In this document: one piece after another, positions 47,796-60,126 of the stretch | How positions within the stretch are numbered: position 1 is the stretch's first letter | Layout of the letters: the number at the start of each line of letters is the position of its first letter | DNA from: Heterotrichella gracilis | Lineage: Eukaryota; Sar; Xanthophyceae; Tribonematales; Xanthonemataceae | Assembly: GCA_032358255.1 (NCBI GenBank) | Contig: JAULBX010016415.1 | Location: forward strand, 1 to 64,000 | Reading direction: 5' to 3' | Length of the DNA stretch: 64,000 bases | Notes under the pieces: generated by a model | Database searches by the model: none | Told to the model about the DNA's origin: nothing | What the model saw: the letters and a program-made list of their open reading frames with translations, nothing else | Position numbers and translations under genes: made by a program

Positions 47796-50700
47796 TCAGT
47801 TGACAGGCACCCTTGCTACAACCCCCGACACAATGGCGCCGTTGCTGCTCACATTGAACACCCCCAGCCCCCCCACATCGCTGTACAGCCAGCAGTTGGG
47901 CCCCCACAGGGTCCATGCGCCACACGGCGGCTGCTGCACGCATGCGCAGTAGCAGGCAGTGGAGGAGGTGGTGGCTGCAAGGGGGGTGTAGGGTGCCAGG
48001 GCAGGGGAGGTGAAGGGCTTCTGCCAGATGGCGTCTACCAAGGTGGCGATGTTGCTGGTGCAGCCTGCGGGGAGGGGAGGGGAGGGTGTTAGCAGAGACC
48101 TAGAGACAGTCCTTTGCCAGTCCCCATATATTAGCACATGTGCAGTTGCAATACGTGCAGGAGCCGGAGTCACCATTGCATAGGTGGCCACCGTTTGGAA
48201 CCTAAGCATGGGTAGTAAGCAAGGGCACAACGTCAGGTTGGACCTTTTAGTTTGTCAGTTGGCCAGGGAAGTGACAAGGGAAAACCAAGAGGGGATGGAG
48301 CCCACCTGGGGGTGGTGGTGGGGGTGCTGGCGATGGTGGTGGGCGTGCTGGCGGTGGGGACGTGGACGGGGGAGGCGGTGGGGACTGTGCTGGACGGGGA
48401 GGCGGCCTGGATGGTGGGGGGCTGGGTGATGGTGGGTGGTGGTGGTGATGGCCGAGGCGTGGGGGGTGGGCGCGGGGCCGGTGGTGATGGGCGCGGGGGT
48501 GGAGGTGATGGGAGTGAGGGCGGGGGATTGGGTGGAGGACCAGGGGGCGGTGGTGATGGGCGTGGGGGTGGTGGGCTGGGGGATGGTAGTGGTGGTGGCG
48601 TTGGTGGGCGAGGCGGCGGCGATGGGCGAGGGGGTGGCCTTGGGCGGGGGGGTGGTGGGGATGGCGAAGGGGGTTGCGGTGGGGATGGGGATGGAGGTGG
48701 AGATGGTGGGGGGGTTGGTGGGGGTGGTATGGGCAGCAGCAATTTAATCTTGCCCAGCATTGTGCCCCAATTGTAAGTAGTGTACAAGCCCCAATTTGCG
48801 ACAGCTATCTCTGCGCTCACGTAAAAGGCCCCGTTTTCATCGAGTATAGCTGCAGAGTAGTCCCCCTGGCGCACCACTTGGTTGTCGTTCTGCAGCATTG
48901 TAAATATAGTAGCATAGTTAGTATACCCGTGGTCAGGGCACCGGCTGCAGCCAGGCAGGTGGCAGGGTGCCAAGTCATGCCTTTGGAGTGCACCAGGGCT
49001 TCCGCCTTGCACCAGAGGCATGTGGCAGGGGGGAAAGTGTGACAGTGGGCCATTTGGCAGGGGAGGTGTCTGATAGGGGAGTGTGATGGGGTGACGATGA
49101 CAGGGGAATGGTGGTAGGGTGAAATAGGAATCTGAATTTGCTAAATAAGTTAATTTATAATGAAATAAACTTAAAAGTGTATAAATAAATATTATATTTA
49201 TTTATATATATGTGAAAACATCTCAACCTACCGCTGTCGACACTTGACCACTGTCGACAATCACAGGGGAAGGCACCTTTGTACTTTTAGTAATAGTAAA
49301 AAAAGTAAAAAAGTAAACAAATGATTAAACATCTGACCCTACCCCTCTCAGGCCTTCATTGGCTCCCGGCCAGTACAAGCTGTTTGCTGGTGGTGTGGTG
49401 GTGGTGAGGGTGGTGGTCACTGGGGTCATCATGATGTTTGGACCAACCATGCTGCCAATGATCACTCCATTGCCTGATGCGTCTGCCATTATCTGTGGTG
49501 ACGCTGGCAGAGGTGGTGATGCCAGGGGGTTTTCCTGGGCTCCACAGGCTGTGAAGGGGAGGAGAAATGGGGGTTGGAATGGAAGGAGTGGTGGGGGTAT
49601 TGGAGCGCGATGGGGGTTGTGATGTCATGTTCATTTCCAGGTAGCCGGCACCTTGCAAGTGTATACATATATGCGAGCCAACCTCAAGGCAGATAAGCAA
49701 TTGGGACAAGGTTGTGCACATGAATTTAAGGCCAACACAGCAAATGGCACATGGTGGTGGCGATTGCCGCAAGACTTTGGGCTCAAGGATAGATGCATTC
49801 AGATGGATGGCGCCAAGGGAAATAAGGTATTAACAGCATTTTTGTCATCTTATTACCCATAATGTTAATGGCACATGTGTAATTATTCCCAAAGGTGGAA
49901 GGTTGTATATTTGCATTCACAAGACCAAACCCCGAAACAGGGTTAATGATACCCTTCACTAGGGTCGATCCTTGTTCCCATAAGGTTTTCCCCTGCACCC
50001 CACGCACCCTTCCTGCACCACCGTGAGGCTGACCTCCCCTGCCTGTGACACCGAGGGCGTAGTGATGTAGTAGTGCGCCCCTTGCACCCTGCTAGCAACC
50101 TGGTCCTGGGCAACTGCAACAACCACGGGATACATATGAGCAAGGCAGTTCAACCTTCAACTTTCAACTTTCATCCTTCAATTCGGCAAGCACCAATAAA
50201 CCCCTTGTAGGTTGTTACTGACCAGCACCAGCCCTGGGAGGCCATGCAGTAAACACAAAGTTGAAACAATCCCAGGGGTTGTGAATGAACATCACTCACT
50301 ATGATCTATTAGACTTGCACTGTGAAAATCACATAGACTTAAGATCTTTAGCATAAAAATATGGCACGTGATTTCCAGACCTATCAAATCAGCCGCTGGA
50401 ATTATTAATACAACCTGGAACAGTAAGCATGACACTGAGCACAGGTATTTTAGGGGAGGGGTATACTATAATGCAGCAGAGGCCACATTATGCACCACAT
50501 GTCCCACAGCATACGCAGCACTTTAGATGGTACGATACACGGATGTGACAAGCAAAGCAGAGCCCCGCCGCAACAGATTGAAGGCGAGGTTCAATCGAGC
50601 ATGGTTAAATGATATTGAGTGGAATCCAAGACGTTGCATGCCCATAGCACTAAATAGTAGATGACAACAATCAATCGCATGTGCCTGAATCACTGGGATG

Positions 50701-53700
50701 CTTCTTGCCCAATCCCAGTTTAGGGTTTAGGGAGTTAGAGTCGTTTATGTCCAATCCTAATTTAGGGTTTAAGGAGTCAAGGGTTCTTCCTGTCCAATCC
50801 CAGCGCAAGCTACCTGCCCACAGCGCATCTCCGGTCCACACCACAGGGCCTCCAAACCCCACGGACGTGCCAGGCTCCACCTTGGCGGCGCAGATCGTGG
50901 GGCTCTTGAGCGGGTTAGGGTTAGGGCAGCCTTGGTACACAAAATCGTAGTATATGTCGTAATAGTCGTTGACCATCTGCTGGGATTGCAGCAGCAGTGG
51001 CGGCCCCCCCCTCTCGAATGCAGAGGTGTTGACGGCAGCCCAGATGACCAGTGAGCCCTGCAAGAGGGAATGTATAATGTTTGTAATAATTACAATAATT
51101 AATACGGTATTTGATTTATTACAATAGTCAGGATTATCACGTTTATTGTAACATGAAGTGAATACTATGGGAGGAGGAATAACCTAGTATTAGTTTTATG
51201 TCCTCCCACAGCCTGCATTTCCACTTCCTCGGCTGGCTGGGTGAGTGGGCAACACGGTGGATTGGGATTGGTGTTTCTGCCATGCCGTGATTTACAATCC
51301 CAGTGAGTGCACTGCACCAGGCAACCGCATGCCTGCCTGACGACAGCCCTTCTAGAACAGGGAATTCTAGGGTTTGAATAGGGTAAAATAAGGTTTGCAT
51401 CGGGTGGTATTTATAGATACCATGATAACATCCAACCCTATCCATACAATCCTATCGTAACCCCATGTGCTCCACCTGAGCCCGGGTCATGATGAACTGT
51501 GCCCCTCCCCCGTATGCAGTGTCAATATAATCCGCCCCTGCGGCCATCACTGCAGGCTGACAGTGGTAAAAGTAGCTGGAGTTGGTGCCGAGGTACCACC
51601 TGAGCAGGCGAGAAAGGCCGGGTATTAATTGGGTACTTTACTTTCAATTCAACTGCAATACACGCAGTACATGCGGACTGGTGTAAGCAATGCAAGGACC
51701 GAGCTGGTTGGCGCTAGACATGTATACATATAGGACCGACTGCTGCTCTGGCTGTACTGCTGGAACGCATGGAAGGGAGTGGGCATGGAAGAGAGGATTG
51801 CAAGGGATAAAATGGCATGATGCGCACTGACTGACAGTCACGTAGGATTTGGGGTTATTGAAAGGCAATTCCCTCAAGAACACGGTGTCTTGTCACAGCT
51901 GCAGCACCAATTTTCTTTAGAACAAATTGGCAAAACAAATGAGCAATCCCAGTTGCATGAAGAGGCGGGACCAGCAGTAGTAGCCCTAGGTGCCCAAGTC
52001 AAGCTTCAAGCGGCAATCGATGGTACGCATGACCACCATCCTCACCACCACGATAGACATCCGCACCCGCCACTGCCCCACACACCTCACCTGAATGGCA
52101 CAGGAAGGTTCCCCTGGATGAGGTCCCTTTTCCTGAATCCCCACACCGCGCTCCCCACAAACTCATTGGAGTCGGAAATGCTGCTAAATATGCTTGCGGT
52201 GACCCTGCAGGAACAGGAACCCTTGAGGGCACGTGCTGCACCCAGGCTGGAAACACCAGGGCACAAGTATGGCACTACACATTTTTGTTGAAGTACCACA
52301 CATTATCAGAAGTGTGGTATGCCGCCGTGTTTGGAGATTTTGTTTCCCTGTTTCTTTCAAAGCGGCTAGCTTGAGGGCAAGGTAAATTGTACAGTTCAAC
52401 AATAATAATCATTAGGGTTTGCATTTTATTGATAATATGCTTGTTTTTTTCATCTTGGTAGTAGAGTGATTTAAAATTGACAAAAAGAAAATGAATGTTT
52501 TGGAAATACTTAGTTGAGCATGAAAAGAAAAAGTCAACAATTTTCTGGGCCCAAATCCTGCAATGCATTCCCATGCATTCTACATGGCCACCTCCTCCAG
52601 TGCCTGCTGCGCGTGCCACACTTAGCCAAGCATGTGTCATGGTCACCATTGATGCACGAGCCTCAAGCACACGCTCAGTCCAAAATCCCCTTGTAGGTGT
52701 TTAGGGTAGCCCCTGGGAGCACGCAACGCACCACACTCCATACTTGTCGACCCCCAGGCCGGGGAATTCAGCAAAGCACCCGGTGGTTGCATTGCACTGG
52801 AAGTAGCTCTGGTCCTTCATCTCCGCAGGAACATCAAACACGTTGTACTTGCCCAGGGGGCTGGGTGTCTGGCTGACGGCCAGAGCTATCCGGGAGAACT
52901 CCTTGTTCTTCGTTAATAAGTAGTGCATGTACGCCAGGAACCAGCGCTGAGAGGCGTTGTCGTACCAGCCTGCGGGGTTGGGCTGGGGTTTGAACATTTG
53001 TGCAGGGGGGTGCCGCATTGGCAATAGGTAGCGCTGCACCTGGAACAGAAATCATGATGCAACCTGGTATGTTGCAAACCACACGTGGTGCGACACGATG
53101 CAACCTTGTATGTTGCAACCCACACGTGGTGCGACATGATGCAACCACATGCAACCTGATACAATGCCCATAGCACACGATGTGACACGATGCGCTACAC
53201 CTTCCACATGCATGCAACGCAGACTGGGATGCTCTGGCAGGCTGAACGAACGATACACGCTTGTATATGTCAGATCAAACCAGCTAGGATGCAATTCCAA
53301 TCTGCCCTATAGGCACCGGATTCCCATGCATGTGTGTAGTGATCGCACATCTGGGTTGCGCCAATAGACCAGTGTCAAGACCAAACAGCTTTGATGCCGA
53401 AACGGCTGGCCCTGCTGCTGTGAGATTGGAAGTGTAATAAACTCCGATCACCTGGAGGAGGGAGGAGAATGCCATTGTGAGCGGTTTATATTTGCATTAG
53501 TCCTTGCCGCACTGAGCGATGAGCACTGTGGACATGTTCAACATGTTTGCTAGTTGCAATAAAAAAAAAGGCTAACTTGACCTCAACCAAGGGGTGTATA
53601 GCCTATGAAAGAGCTTTCTTTCTATATACCCCTTGCCTCAACAAGTCATAATGGCATGGCTTTTGAGTGGCCACATGCACTCCTCTTTGCGCCTGGCTTC

Positions 53701-55708
53701 GAGGTGGGTGTCCAGTAGCGCTGTCATTGCGAATATGCCCGTGTGCCAAACCTACCCATGCATGCACATACATGCAACCACGTACATGCACAACCACATG
53801 CATCACCCATGCTTCCAGGCGCCTGTGCATGTGATTACATATGAAAGCATATTCTAGGGGCATGCCCCTGGGGTGAGTGTGCACACATATATGACTCACT
53901 ACTGAGTATACACGTACCCATGCATGTATGCACATACCCGCATCACATACACTGTTGATGGCCTGAAGCATCAACAGTGTATGTATACATACACACATGT
54001 GGGCATTTGTACTGTGGGCATACACGCATACGTACACTGTTGATGGCCTGCAGCAGGTATCCCCCCCCACTGCACAGCGCGTTGTCAGGCGGCTCCATTA
54101 GGTACCCTAGCTGCACCTCGTTGTCATGCGTGTTCAATCCCTGGGACCAGGTGGTGGTGAATCCCGGGGATGAGGCCGGGGATGAGGTGGCGGTGGAGGT
54201 GGAGCCGCTGGTCTGTGGGGACCAGGGGAGGAGGGTGAGGATTGACGTGATTTGAGGAGGTAGGACTGGTCAGGAGGATTAGAACAGGATTGGTTTATCT
54301 AGTCATATACTCCTTTGGCTGCTGTAGAGTATGGATGTTTGAGGGGGTACGCAAGGAGTGCAGGGTGAAATATGGTGGCTGGAGATGGAGGAGCCGGTAT
54401 ACCCAGATGGATTCAATCAGGGCGTGCACCTGTAAAACAATGTGCATGCATATGTAAAAAATGGCTTGCACTCGCAAATCCTGCCATTGACATGTAAAAC
54501 AATGTGCATATACAGGCGGGAATATGCATGCTTTTTGCGAATACTCCGTTCCCGCCATCGCAACAGAAGCGCGTGCATGTCTGTGCCACGTGGCTGTACA
54601 GACTTTGTTGGCTTGTTTGCGCTAACTAAGCATGCACAACATGTGGCCAAACCGTCTGAACCATTACTTGTACTGGTTGGCAGCAACTCATCGCTCCCAC
54701 CCCACGCCTACCCACCCCCACCCCACCTTGGTTGTGTGCTTTGTGGTCCCCGAGGTGGTGAGGTTGCTGTGGAAGGCCTTGACCGGCACAGCGCCGTCAA
54801 ACTCTGGCCTCACGTGCAGGGGGTACACCTTGTCGGGGTTAAAGTCCAGGCTCCTTGCGGATGCCATCAGGTTGCCCAGGCTGGTGCGGGTGGTGGTCAC
54901 CTGCAGGGGGGGGACACAACACACTCATGGTATGGCACTGCATTACCGTAGTTCAATCAAATATGCTTGAAATATATATATCATTCCATATCAGGACCCA
55001 GGGTCCGGTGCGTTCAGGAGCTTCCTAGGTTCCTGGCAGGCTTTGTACTTATTACTCAGGCTTTAGCAATTCCCCAACTTTCGAATTTATTTTCTCTTCG
55101 AGAAAGTTGTGCTTTATGTCAGGTGGGAGGAGAATATGTTATTTCAGACACCCTCCTAAATTTAGTTTAAACCAATTGGGCCCCCAGATCCTCGACCCAC
55201 CCAACCACATTTTAATGACAATGTCTTATTTACTTTTTGGGGCTGATTTGGACACATCTAAAGGCCCTGCTGCTCTTTGGACCAGCCGAGTTTTCAAAAA
55301 TCACCTTCATATAAATTTTAAATAAAAATAACATTTGTGTCCCTTAATTAAATTGAATATATGTTGTTAATTTTAATTAAAACTGGATGTATTATTAATA
55401 ATTTTTACAAGTTAATGTAGCATATTGGTATGTACCAAATAATTCGCAGGTTCGCAGGTTACTGTCCCAGTTTCTGCTCAATGTTGTCACAGGCAGGTTG
55501 GCAGGTATAGCTAGGTTAGGCATGTGGGTACTGCGTAGACAGCCTTCCTCTGGGGGATTACTCAATTATTCACCTGGCTGGGTGTCATGAACACTTGCGT
55601 GGGCGGCAGGGTTATGGTGGGTTGGAGCGGTGGAGGGGTGGCCCCTGAGAGGTGCACCGCTGCCTGGGCAAGAAGCGCCAGTAGGAGGAAACGGGTGGGG
55701 AGCGCCAT
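47796..55708 (-). CDS. Secreted proline-rich glycoprotein, copy 2 (apparent frameshift)
   Basis: Same layout as copy 1: exons 55708-55574, 54900-54727, 54212-54036, 53451-53349, 52969-52723, 52204-52091, 51599-51476, 51057-50814, 50113-50004, 49534-49343, 48889-48306 and 48064-47796 (TGA). Signal peptide MALPTRFLLLALLAQAAV. Exon 10 lacks five bases present in copies 1 and 3; the frame is kept only if exons 9/10 use a phase-0 junction in place of phase 1. Exon 11 is 584 nt and leaves phase 2, but the last exon needs phase 1: the Pro-rich frame switches between about 48460 and 48430, so there is a one-base frameshift (or a sequencing error, or an unusual splice). The Pro-rich linker is longer than in copies 1 and 3. 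Either a young pseudogene or a gene with a changed splice. Confidence 0.75.
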
Positions 55709-57712
55709 GCTGGGGGCGGCCTGCAGGGTGGGTGAAAGGTGGGGGGGATCAGGAGGGAGCTTGAGGGGAGGGTGAAGGGGAGGGGGACGAGGACAGGCAA
55801 GGTGGCGCGTGTTAGAAAGTACAAGAGTTGGTGCACGTAGGAAAATGCAAATGCAGGAGCACAGGGTGGAGGCGCCCCAGTTGTACAGCCCCAGCTACGT
55901 GTATATGTCAGGCATATGCATTTTCCTACGTGCACCAACTCTTTTACTGCATGGCCATGGCGAAGCAGAGGCGAAGCAGCCATGGCCTTTGCTGCTTCGC
56001 CACATGTACATGCATGCTTCTGTTGTTGATTGTCGCAAAATGTTGCGTGTGTGCCACGTTTCATCAACTCGATGGGCAACAAGAAGCAGTGCCCAGACTG
56101 CGCCGAAGCGTGGCCTATACCTCTGCGAACCAACAAGGTGAGCGCTCGCGGACGTCTCCCCATGGCCACGTGCCAGGGTGGCAGACGGCAGCCAGCTTGG
56201 CAACTGCTTTGGCATGCTCGAAAGCCAACGACAGGTAACATTGCAGTGTGAAAAGAGTAGCACTGACAGCCTATGTGTGTCAGCTTTCGTGGCTGACAAC
56301 AGCGCACGCCATGGTTCGCATGCAAACGGATTCCGGAATGCGCAAGCATGCACGCGACAGCACCATAACACAGCAAAGCCCCCTGCCCCCACCGCCCACT
56401 GCCACCATCGCCTCACCTTTAAGCTGGCACGAGGTGTGTGGCGCTTGCAGGAGGGTGTTGCGCCCTCGCGGCCTGGCCAGACATGTATATGGAGACCTTT
56501 GGGCCACGGTCAATCCAGCCCAATACTGATCAGTCACGACCTAGCCAGACATACTAGTACCGACCTAGCCAGCCAATACGGCCACATTCCTCGAACCCAA
56601 CCCAAGACATGCAACAGGATGAGGGAGCAACGCTACAACCAGTGTCCGGGGCAGAATAAGGTATTTCTGCCAATTGGATTACAGAAATCAATTTTGAGAC
56701 GGTGGTTTTCAGCCAAGGTTGCCAAAGATTCTTCTGCCAATTCATTCTGCCACTCTGAGAAACCGCTGAAGTATGGCACCACTACAATGTGGGTACCATG
56801 TGGTGACATTCGGGCAGCCTGAGCACATGTGGAGCAATGAATCAGGATAATCAGGAGCCAGCGTACCCCAGCCTTGGCCGCTTGGACCACAATGCATGGC
56901 AGGCCAGAGGAGAACACCTCGAGGAAGGCAAAAACCTTGCTGGCAGGTATGGCAACCCTGGCTGGACAAATTCTAAACCCTGAACCCAGGCTGGTGAGTA
57001 CAAGCATTTGCAGGAGCCGCACGCGCAGCCTCGCCTCATGCCCCCTCCCCGCCCGCCTCCACTCCCCCCTCCGTCGCCCCCTCCGGGTACAGCAGTGGCC
57101 CCATGCCCACCCCCGCCCACAGGTGGTCCCCCGCCACCGCTGTGCGCAGCAGCTGACCTACAGCGGCGCGCATGCGGGGCTGGCGCAGCAAGCCCACCTG
57201 CAACCATACAAAGAGGTGCGACGGTTAAAACACGCCCACAAAAAATCAATGATATAAAAAAAGGAGTGTCTTACTAGATGGCGCAGCAAGCCACCCTGCA
57301 ATATATATATATCAAGCGGGGAGTGTCATTTGACTCATGGTAAAAAAACGCGGTAATGACCCAGCAGTGACAGAATAATGGTCCCATTCACATTGCTCAA
57401 GCATGATTTTCAGCGGTGCTTCACCCGTACTCAGCCAACGCCCCCACCCACCCGCTGCTTGAGCCTCAGCCTCACGCTGCGCTGCCTGGCCCACCTGCGC
57501 TGCAGCGGCTGAGGCACGGACTACTCTGTGGTATGTCACTTGTGGTTTTGAGGCAAAAGTTTTGAGGCACAGGTCTGTACACCCAGCTGCTGTGACAGGT
57601 CATGCACACTTTTGGAATTCCAGTCTCCCGCCGGACCGTCCGGATAGAGGTCCGAACCGGAATCCCAGAGCTGATCCCGGTAGCCGAATCAGCCTGAAAC
57701 GGTCCCCATACT
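55709..57712. other. 5' flank of copy 2 and junction to BTB fragment
   Basis: Contains the 27-bp inverted repeat, the block shared with the 5' flank of copy 1 (about 56040-56290), and at right a GC-rich palindromic stretch (CCGGACCGTCCGG at 57631) just before homology to the BTB gene begins. No supported exon. Confidence 0.5.
55823..55943. repeat. Perfect 27-bp inverted repeat, 67-base loop
   Basis: 55823-55849 (AAGAGTTGGTGCACGTAGGA plus AAATGCA) is the exact reverse complement of 55917-55943. It lies 115 bases upstream of the copy 2 start codon and has no counterpart at copy 1. Could fold as a small-RNA precursor or be the ends of a tiny element. Confidence 0.9.
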
Positions 57713-58214
57713 AGAGGTTGGATAACACAAGAGGAGAAAGTGATCAAGCTGTTTGTGTCGCGGCACTGCCGGTCCGGGCAGCACAATGCAGGAGGGGCAG
57801 AGCAGGAGAGGGAACAGGTAGGGGATTACAACACCTGGGGGCCCTGTGCCTTTCCCTTGCTCGAGCATGATTATTCCTTTCTTTGAACACGCTCGGTCAA
57901 GGACAGGCCTGCGTACTCATGTGTTTATTTGGATGTTTTTATTATGTAAAATACACTAGTTTCACTTGTTTATATGTTCTGGTAAATAGTGCTTACTTAC
58001 TTCAAATGCTTGTATCCAGAAGACAGCAGAGGTGGTGCAGGAGGTGGTGCCCTCAATCAGGAGCAGGAAGCGCAAGGCCATGCCAGCAGGAGCCTCGGCA
58101 CCAGCAGACCAGCGATTACGCAGGAGGAGCACAAAGATAGCTTCAGTTCCTGTGCAGGCCGCCCATGACGCTGGGCGGCTAGCGGCTAGGATCCAGTTAG
58201 CACAGCACCATTAA
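57713..58214 (+). pseudogene. 5'-truncated copy of the BTB gene end
   Basis: 57713-57835 matches the end of exon 8 and the start of intron 8 of the BTB gene (EEKVIKLFVSRHC is intact, donor GTAGGG kept). 58021-58214 matches exon 9 (AEVVQEVV, SRKRK, ASAPADQRLRR), with a different C-terminus and stop at 58212. The intron between is retained, so this is a DNA duplication and not a retrocopy. Everything upstream of exon 8 is absent. Confidence 0.9.
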
Positions 58215-60126
58215 ATTGAAATTATTAATTGAAATTAGCACGGAAGCTAGATAAACGCTGAGCGCCTGGCGGCTGGCCTAAGGAACCAGTAGCTCAACAT
58301 CGCGGAAGCAACACACTCGCTTTGAAAGCCTTTAGTTAGGATCCAGTAGCACATCTCTGTATTGCAATTTTCCTTATAAGACATATCTTGAGGGATTGGC
58401 TTCTTCTGCCCCCCGCCAGAGATGTGCAGTGGTGCATTGGTGCAATGCAGGGGAGGCGCAGCCATGGCAATGCCAGCGCATGTTGAGAGAATGCAGTCAA
58501 CAGGTAGAGGAGGGGAGGGACGATGAATTTGTTAGGCAGTAGGTATTCTCACTCGTCATCTGATGGCATGAAGGAACCATTCTGGGGAACATCTCTGTAT
58601 CGCAATTTAAATTCTTCGCTGCAACTACCTAAACTAGATTCCTTTGCCAACATTTTTCAAACTCAGTCTGACGAATCATTTGCGACAACATGTAATATTA
58701 TTAATTAAAAACTATTAAATTTTACGTGTAGTCTACTCCAAGGCCCACTGCGGCATCACGCATGGCATTGCCACATTGGACAACCACGGCCAGGCTGACA
58801 AGTTGTACGTAAATGTGATGCATGACACGTTACAACATTGCTGTCAACTTGACATTTCCTTGGATAATCATATAAGTCCCTGGGATATATTATATTAAGG
58901 GCCTTCAGAAGGGTCACCCTAGCAGCCTCCCACCAGTGACTGCACGCTTGCGACAGCCTCAGAGTCAGCATGCTGGTGCACTGCGGTGGGCTGCCGGCTG
59001 CACCCGCAATGCCATGTCGATTAAGACATATACAATAGTATACATTTTGTAGTAATACTATACTAAGTGTGTGCACGTGCATGCAGTCACTGTTGATCAA
59101 ATTAATCCGGTTTCAGATTAATCCTTAGAAGATTGAAGTATTAACTTCAAACAAAATCTTGACGTACGTCAGTTTTTGTACCCATTACCTAGAGCGACCG
59201 CCTAGGCCATGTGTCGCGCAATATGGTGTGTGCATGCGCCAGGACCTGTGAGGGTTACAATATACCCCAATATGAATGTTTTGTGCTTCATGCACGAGGG
59301 TATCACTCACCAGTCAGAACTGGAGGGCAATCAGGAGGGCTAATGCTGCTCTGCCAGCAGTCCAGATGGGCCAGTGTTTCCAGTCTCAGATATTACAATA
59401 CACTATACTGCTCTCCTATTGGATGGGCAGGTGGTGTCTAAACTCCCAACGACTTTTACGAAGGGAGGTACGATGCACCGCGTATACGCCGCGGTGGACC
59501 AATCAGCAGTCCAACAAAGAGGCTGACGGGGTAGAATATACGCACTCGGCAAATAGCAACTTGGCGTGGGTAGGGCAATGACTCCAATCTCTCATAGGTC
59601 TGTGTCTGGGTAGAATGCACACCCTTGGCTAGCAGCACTCGATGTGGGTAGAACAATGACTCCAGCCTCTCATAGGTCTGTGTCCGGGTAGGATATACGC
59701 AACGCTGGCGTGGGTGTACTGGCGACCAATGACTGCAGAGACTCCTCAAATGTCAGCTGCAAGTAAACAAAAGCAGTGTCTATCGCCTGCGGCATAGCAC
59801 ATAAACTGCTGGCAACGGCCAGCCTTCTAGATCTCCCCTGTCTGGAGACAGGGGAGGGACAATACACATAAAACTAGGAGGGCCACGTGGCAACGACCTA
59901 TAAAACCCTCAGCAGGGTACTGTGCCCCACACTGGGATATCGCCCTGGACTATCATGGTAAAATATACCCCTGGTAGCTGACCAGATGGCAACAGGTACA
60001 GGCGCTTGACACATGTTTCAATGGCTCACAAAATACTTTAGTGCATGAATCACCCCATTGCCAAGATTTGTGAACGAATTATAACCATTCCTCAAGTTCT
60101 CAGACACATGTTCGAGCGATCGCCAG
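58215..60126. other. Spacer between BTB fragment and copy 3
   Basis: Diverged duplicate of 38.1-39.5 kb, longer by about 0.5 kb. The extra part holds GTCTGTGTCNGGGTAGNAT repeat units at 59600-59700 (three imperfect copies spaced about 75 bases). No gene recognised. Confidence 0.5.
59525..59715. repeat. Imperfect ~75-bp tandem repeat
   Basis: Units containing GGGTAGAATATACGC or GGGTAGGATATACGC, GGGTAGAACAATGACTCCA and CCTCTCATAGGTCTGTGTC occur about 2.5 times in a row. Found only in the spacer before copy 3. Confidence 0.7.

Noticed and set aside
48252-48776. Long Gly-rich plus-strand frames (also 39958-40388 and 60465-61015)
   Set aside because: They are the reverse side of the proline-rich linker exons of the glycoprotein genes.
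55895-56416. 173-codon minus-strand frame upstream of glycoprotein copy 2
   Set aside because: The related block upstream of copy 1 does not keep the frame, so it is unlikely to be coding.
57630-57720. Possible transposon end at the BTB fragment junction
   Set aside because: A palindrome is present but there is no second end, target duplication or coding part.
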